Position numbers and translations under genes: made by a program. From positions 1 through 17,456 of the forward strand of contig JBCBXA010000056.1 in assembly GCA_039816825.1 (NCBI GenBank): a stretch of 17,456 bases of DNA, read 5' to 3'. The notes beneath the pieces are model-generated. The model was not told the DNA's origin. It saw only the letters and a program-made list of their open reading frames with translations, and searched no databases. Positions 15,415 to 17,456 of this stretch are shown here, piece after piece; position 1 is the stretch's first letter; each line of letters starts with the position of its first letter. The stretch comes from JBCBXA01 sp039816825. Its GTDB lineage: Bacteria > Pseudomonadota > Alphaproteobacteria > Rhizobiales > Rhizobiaceae.

Positions 15415-15446
15415 AACGCCGCCCTGGCGATGGCCGGGGCGGCGTT
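15415..15446 (-). terminator. strong hairpin before the tail-tube gene (attenuator, terminator or RNA-processing candidate)
   Basis: A perfect 10-bp stem (15415-15424 with 15437-15446) is extended inside the loop by GGC/GCC pairs. On the minus strand it is followed by TGTCATTTCC, a poor T-tract, then the strong gp9 ribosome site. It lies in the only sizeable gap between gp8 and gp9. It may reduce read-through, or stabilise a processed gp9 message. Confidence 0.55.
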
Positions 15447-15494
15447 GCAAATGTCTTGATATAGATCCTGACGTCGGATCAGCGCTGACGAAAG

Positions 15495-15911
15495 TCAGGC
15501 AGCGGTGGCCAAGGCCTCCATCTTCGCCCGAAGGCGGACGAGGCCATGAAAATCCTGACTGTCCGGCTGACGCCGCACTTCCGCAAACTCGATCTGCTGC
15601 ACGACAATACGGTGGTCATCGAGCGAAAGATCGTCGGCCAGTAACTCGCTAACCCGGTTCAGGATCTTCACCGTCCGCTCGCGCGACTGGCTGCGATCCC
15701 AGATGTGGGTCGTGATCACCAGTTCAGCGCCATCATCGGTGGATGTGCTCCAGTCGGCATAGGTTGCACGACCCATGGCGAGATAAGGAAACTGCTCGTT
15801 CTCAACCAGACGGTCAAACATAGCATCTGGGCCAACCATTGCGGTCAAAGTCGCATCACTGGACAAACGCGCATAGACCGCCTTCTGCAAATCGATCATG
15901 GGATGGCTCAT
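15495..15911 (-). CDS. GTA gp8, tail terminator (DUF3168 type)
   Basis: This 138-residue protein matches the DUF3168 tail terminator/completion family: MIDLQKAVYARLSSDATLTAMVG, FPYLAMGRATYADWSTSTDDGAELVITTHIWD, and a C-terminal segment with FHGLVRLRAKME. It caps the tail tube at the head end. The start ATG 15911 has AGGAG six nt upstream and overlaps the stop of the preceding 74-residue gene as ATGA. A hairpin-containing gap separates it from gp9. No lesion is seen. Confidence 0.95.
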   Translation of the reverse strand: MSHPMIDLQKAVYARLSSDATLTAMVGPDAMFDRLVENEQFPYLAMGRATYADWSTSTDDGAELVITTHIWDRSQSRERTVKILNRVSELLADDLSLDDHRIVVQQIEFAEVRRQPDSQDFHGLVRLRAKMEALATAA

Positions 15912-16132
15912 GCCTGTCTCCTGCTCGCAAGGCCTCGGGAAAGCCGTCGTCGGATGCGCCCGTCCCCTGCATCAAAATCCGTATCCAGTTCACCGGTCCG
16001 CTGCAAGCCAGCACGCTGCTGGCGCATGGCTTCATCGGCAAAGGACTGCGTTGCGTGATCCACAGAGCTTCGGATGAGCCGGCTGAGGCTCATCGCGAGA
16101 TCGTTGGCCGTCGTGCGCGTCGTGGTTCTCAT
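15908..16132 (-). CDS. extra 74-residue gene between gp7 and gp8
   Basis: This small basic protein is not one I recognise. It begins MRTTTRTTANDLAMSLSRLIRSSVDHATQSFADEAMRQQR, a helical pattern, and ends with an Arg-rich tail (RIRRRLSRGL). R. capsulatus GTA has no gene here, but tailed phages often carry an HK97 gp10-like gene at this site; the protein is too short and divergent to claim it. Evidence that it is translated: GGAGG seven nt before ATG 16132, a 4-nt ATGA overlap with the original stop of gp7 (16129-16131), and a second ATGA overlap with gp8. Its position suggests a role in the head-tail joint or tail completion, which is inference. Confidence 0.75.
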   Translation of the reverse strand: MRTTTRTTANDLAMSLSRLIRSSVDHATQSFADEAMRQQRAGLQRTGELDTDFDAGDGRIRRRLSRGLASRRQA

Positions 16133-16467
16133 GCCGTTTCCTCCCGCGCGGTAATCAGCCAGTAGCGCCCGGCTTCATCAGGGTCGTGGACTGTTTCGAT
16201 CTCAAATGTTCAAACGCCCTTTCGAAACCTCATGTCAGAGGTAAGCTCCAACGGCTGACGAATATGGATCCGGTGCGTGACCCATTCATCAGTCTGGGAG
16301 GCCCGCTCGCGCATGTCGGCCCGAATGGGTTCGATATGCGCCCATACGGTCCGCCACTCGGTCCAGCTTTGAACAGCGCCACCGAGCCCGTCGCCAATTT
16401 CTGAGCTTTGCTCGATAACGATCCGGTGGCGCAGCGTGCCGGGATCGAGAAATGTCAGCCCGTTCAC
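16129..16467 (-). pseudogene. GTA gp7, head-tail stopper, interrupted by an in-frame TGA
   Basis: The gene starts at ATG 16467, overlapping the gp6 stop as ATGA. It encodes a head-closure/head-tail adaptor protein of the SPP1 gp16 type (LDPGTLRHRIVIEQ, SWTEWRTVWAHIEPI, VTHRIHIRQ, MRFRKGV). Reading stops at TGA 16210-16212 after 85 codons, yet the same frame continues with TFEIETVHDPDEAGRYWLITAREETA, the expected end of the family, to a TGA at 16129-16131. The complete product would be 112 residues, the usual length. One C-to-T change in CGA (Arg, a common residue at this place before the F.I motif) explains the stop. The genuine stop overlaps the start of the 74-residue gene as ATGA. The 85-residue truncated product lacks the last beta strands. 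Confidence 0.9.
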
Positions 16468-17036
16468 AGGCGCACTAGCCGATGCGGCGCAATCAGCGCA
16501 TCAAATCCATCGGGCACGGAAACGGCCTGCTGGTGTGGCGCGATGGCACCTCGAAACTCGTACCATTGGCTCACAAGCATCAACACGGCACGACGCAGGT
16601 CAGGCGGCACATCAACCGAAGTCGCTCCATAGCCTGCCACAAAGTCGATCTCGACCCCATTGTATCCTGGATCGACCACGGAAACAGCGGCCCGATCCAG
16701 TGCCAGTTCGGCAGGTCGTTTCATGGTTTGCAGCGCCCCCGCCGCTGCCATTGTATCGTGCGGATCGCCCTGTCGGTCATAGGACGTGACCGCCTCCACG
16801 CGTACAGCCGGAAAGCGAGCCAGGCTGACCGTTCCCGATGGCCATTCGGACAGATACTGACGGAACGTCTGATGAATCAGTGTTACACCGGTCACCGCTT
16901 CCACATGGCTGCGCGCCGCAACAATGAGTGCGGAAATCAGACTATCCTCTGCAGTTGTGTCGATCCGTAAATGCTCCTTCGCATCCGCCAAAGACACTGG
17001 CTCCACCGAAGGTTGTTGGATTTGTAAAACTGTCAT
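16464..17036 (-). CDS. GTA gp6, head-tail adaptor
   Basis: This 190-residue protein matches the GTA/phage head-tail connector adaptor: EPVSLADAKEHLRIDTTAEDSL, LIVAARSHVEAVTGVTLI, and QTFRQYLSEWPSGTVSLARFP near the middle, then VDPGYNGVEIDFVAGYG, PPDLRRAVLMLVSQWYEFR and PDGFDALIAPHRLVRL. It binds below the portal. The frame is open to 17111, but ATG 17036 is preferred: it is preceded by GAGAGGAG and gives the family N-terminus, whereas the longer start would include a hairpin. Its stop overlaps gp7 by 4 nt. The gap to the capsid gene is 126 nt. Confidence 0.95.
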   Translation of the reverse strand: MTVLQIQQPSVEPVSLADAKEHLRIDTTAEDSLISALIVAARSHVEAVTGVTLIHQTFRQYLSEWPSGTVSLARFPAVRVEAVTSYDRQGDPHDTMAAAGALQTMKRPAELALDRAAVSVVDPGYNGVEIDFVAGYGATSVDVPPDLRRAVLMLVSQWYEFRGAIAPHQQAVSVPDGFDALIAPHRLVRL

Positions 17037-17078
17037 TTCGTTTGCCGCTCCTCTCAATTTGCGTCTCCCAAAAGCGAA

Positions 17079-17103
17079 GGGCCCCGCCTTTCGGTCGGGG
17101 CCC
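17079..17103 (-). terminator. hairpin between the capsid gene and gp6
   Basis: A perfect 8-bp GC-rich stem (17079-17086 with 17096-17103) has a loop that pairs further. On the minus strand it is followed by TTCGCTTTTGG, a modest T-rich tail. It lies 60 nt after the capsid stop. It could cause partial termination or protect the 3' end of the abundant capsid message. Confidence 0.6.
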
Positions 17104-17162
17104 ATCGCCATTCAGCGCATCGGTGCAGGCACGGTGGGAGGGGGCCTTGCCTGCGCTTCCCG

Positions 17163-17456
17163 CTATGCGCCGAATTTCAGAAGCTTGATGGCGTCGAAGT
17201 CCTGCACGCCGCCGCCCACACGCTTGGTGGTGTAGAAGAGGACGTATGGCTTGGCGGAATAAGGATCCCGCAGGACGCGCACGCCAGTGCGGTCCACCAC
17301 CAGATAGCCACGTCGGAAGTCACCAAAAGCGATAGCGCTTTCGTCAGCGGCGATGTCAGGCATGTCTTCCGCTTCCACCACTGTCCTTCCCCCCTAGAAC
17401 TGGGCCATTACATTGGCGGCGAGAGGGGGATTTGGCATGGCTAGGAAGCGACATTC
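17163..17456 (-). pseudogene. GTA gp5, major capsid protein C-terminal end, with in-frame TAG (partial)
   Basis: The last 72 residues are unmistakable for an HK97-fold GTA major capsid protein: VEAEDMPDIAADESAIAFGDF, GYLVVDRTGVRVLRDPYSAKPYV, FYTTKRVGGGVQDFDAIKLLKF. The frame starts at a GTG (17381) only because a TAG interrupts it at 17394-17396. Upstream of the TAG, to the window edge, the same frame reads ECRFLAMPNPPLAANVMAQF, which resembles the expected 'GRFLW.P' segment that precedes VVEAEDMPD in relatives, though the match is rough. So this is either a broken capsid gene or poor sequence near a contig end. The capsid builds the particle head; the rest of the gene lies outside the window. 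Confidence 0.85.

Noticed and set aside
16210..16212. Selenocysteine or general TGA recoding at the gp7 stop
   Set aside because: TGA is used as a normal stop by many genes here (for example the ATGA overlaps), no SECIS-like hairpin was evident directly downstream, and the family has Arg rather than Cys at this place.
17037..17111. N-terminal extension of gp6 to a start at 17111
   Set aside because: The extension translates the hairpin region, lacks a ribosome site, and has no family similarity; ATG 17036 has both.

Overview
The window looks like a stretch of an alphaproteobacterial chromosome, moderately GC-rich. The main reason is a gene transfer agent (GTA) structural cluster whose gene order and proteins match the RcGTA-like family of Rhodobacterales, Maricaulales/Hyphomonadales and Caulobacterales. 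I cannot name the genus. Every gene I accept lies on the minus strand, so the cluster reads from high to low coordinates, and no gene-free stretch exceeds about 300 bases.

Positions 17456 to about 8037 hold the 3' two-thirds of the GTA cluster: the end of the major capsid gene (gp5), gp6 (adaptor), gp7 (stopper), an extra 74-residue gene, gp8 (tail terminator), gp9 (tail tube), gp10, gp10.1, gp11 (short tape measure), gp12 (distal tail), gp13 (hub, with four cysteines at the Fe-S cluster positions), gp14 (NlpC/P60 peptidase) and gp15 ('megatron'). Most neighbours overlap by 4-8 nt, which indicates translational coupling. Two strong hairpins interrupt the chain, one after the capsid gene and one just before the tail-tube gene. 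A holin-like gene (7770-8021) and a small phage-type lipoprotein gene (7456-7644) follow gp15, like a lysis cassette without an endolysin.

The GTA cluster carries several lesions. gp7 has an in-frame TGA where the family normally has Arg, and the coding frame continues intact to the original stop. gp15 has two opposite one-base frameshifts near its N-terminus. The capsid fragment has an in-frame TAG about 60 bases from the right edge of the window. The non-GTA genes show no such damage. Either this GTA has begun to decay very recently, or these are sequencing errors; the sequence alone cannot decide.

Positions 4583 to 7407 form a probable envelope-sensing operon: a PepSY-like secreted protein, an OmpR/PhoP-family regulator, its histidine kinase, and an RT0821/Lpp0805-like surface lipoprotein. 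It ends in a clear terminator at 4537-4555. Its 48-nt upstream gap holds an 11-bp-spaced direct repeat typical of OmpR-family operators and an inverted repeat that could hide a ribosome binding site.

Positions 1 to 4508 hold a 453-residue protein I do not recognise, a DegP/HtrA periplasmic protease, and a second OmpR-family regulator with its kinase, which runs off the left edge. A strong terminator hairpin sits directly between degP and this regulator, suggesting attenuated read-through.
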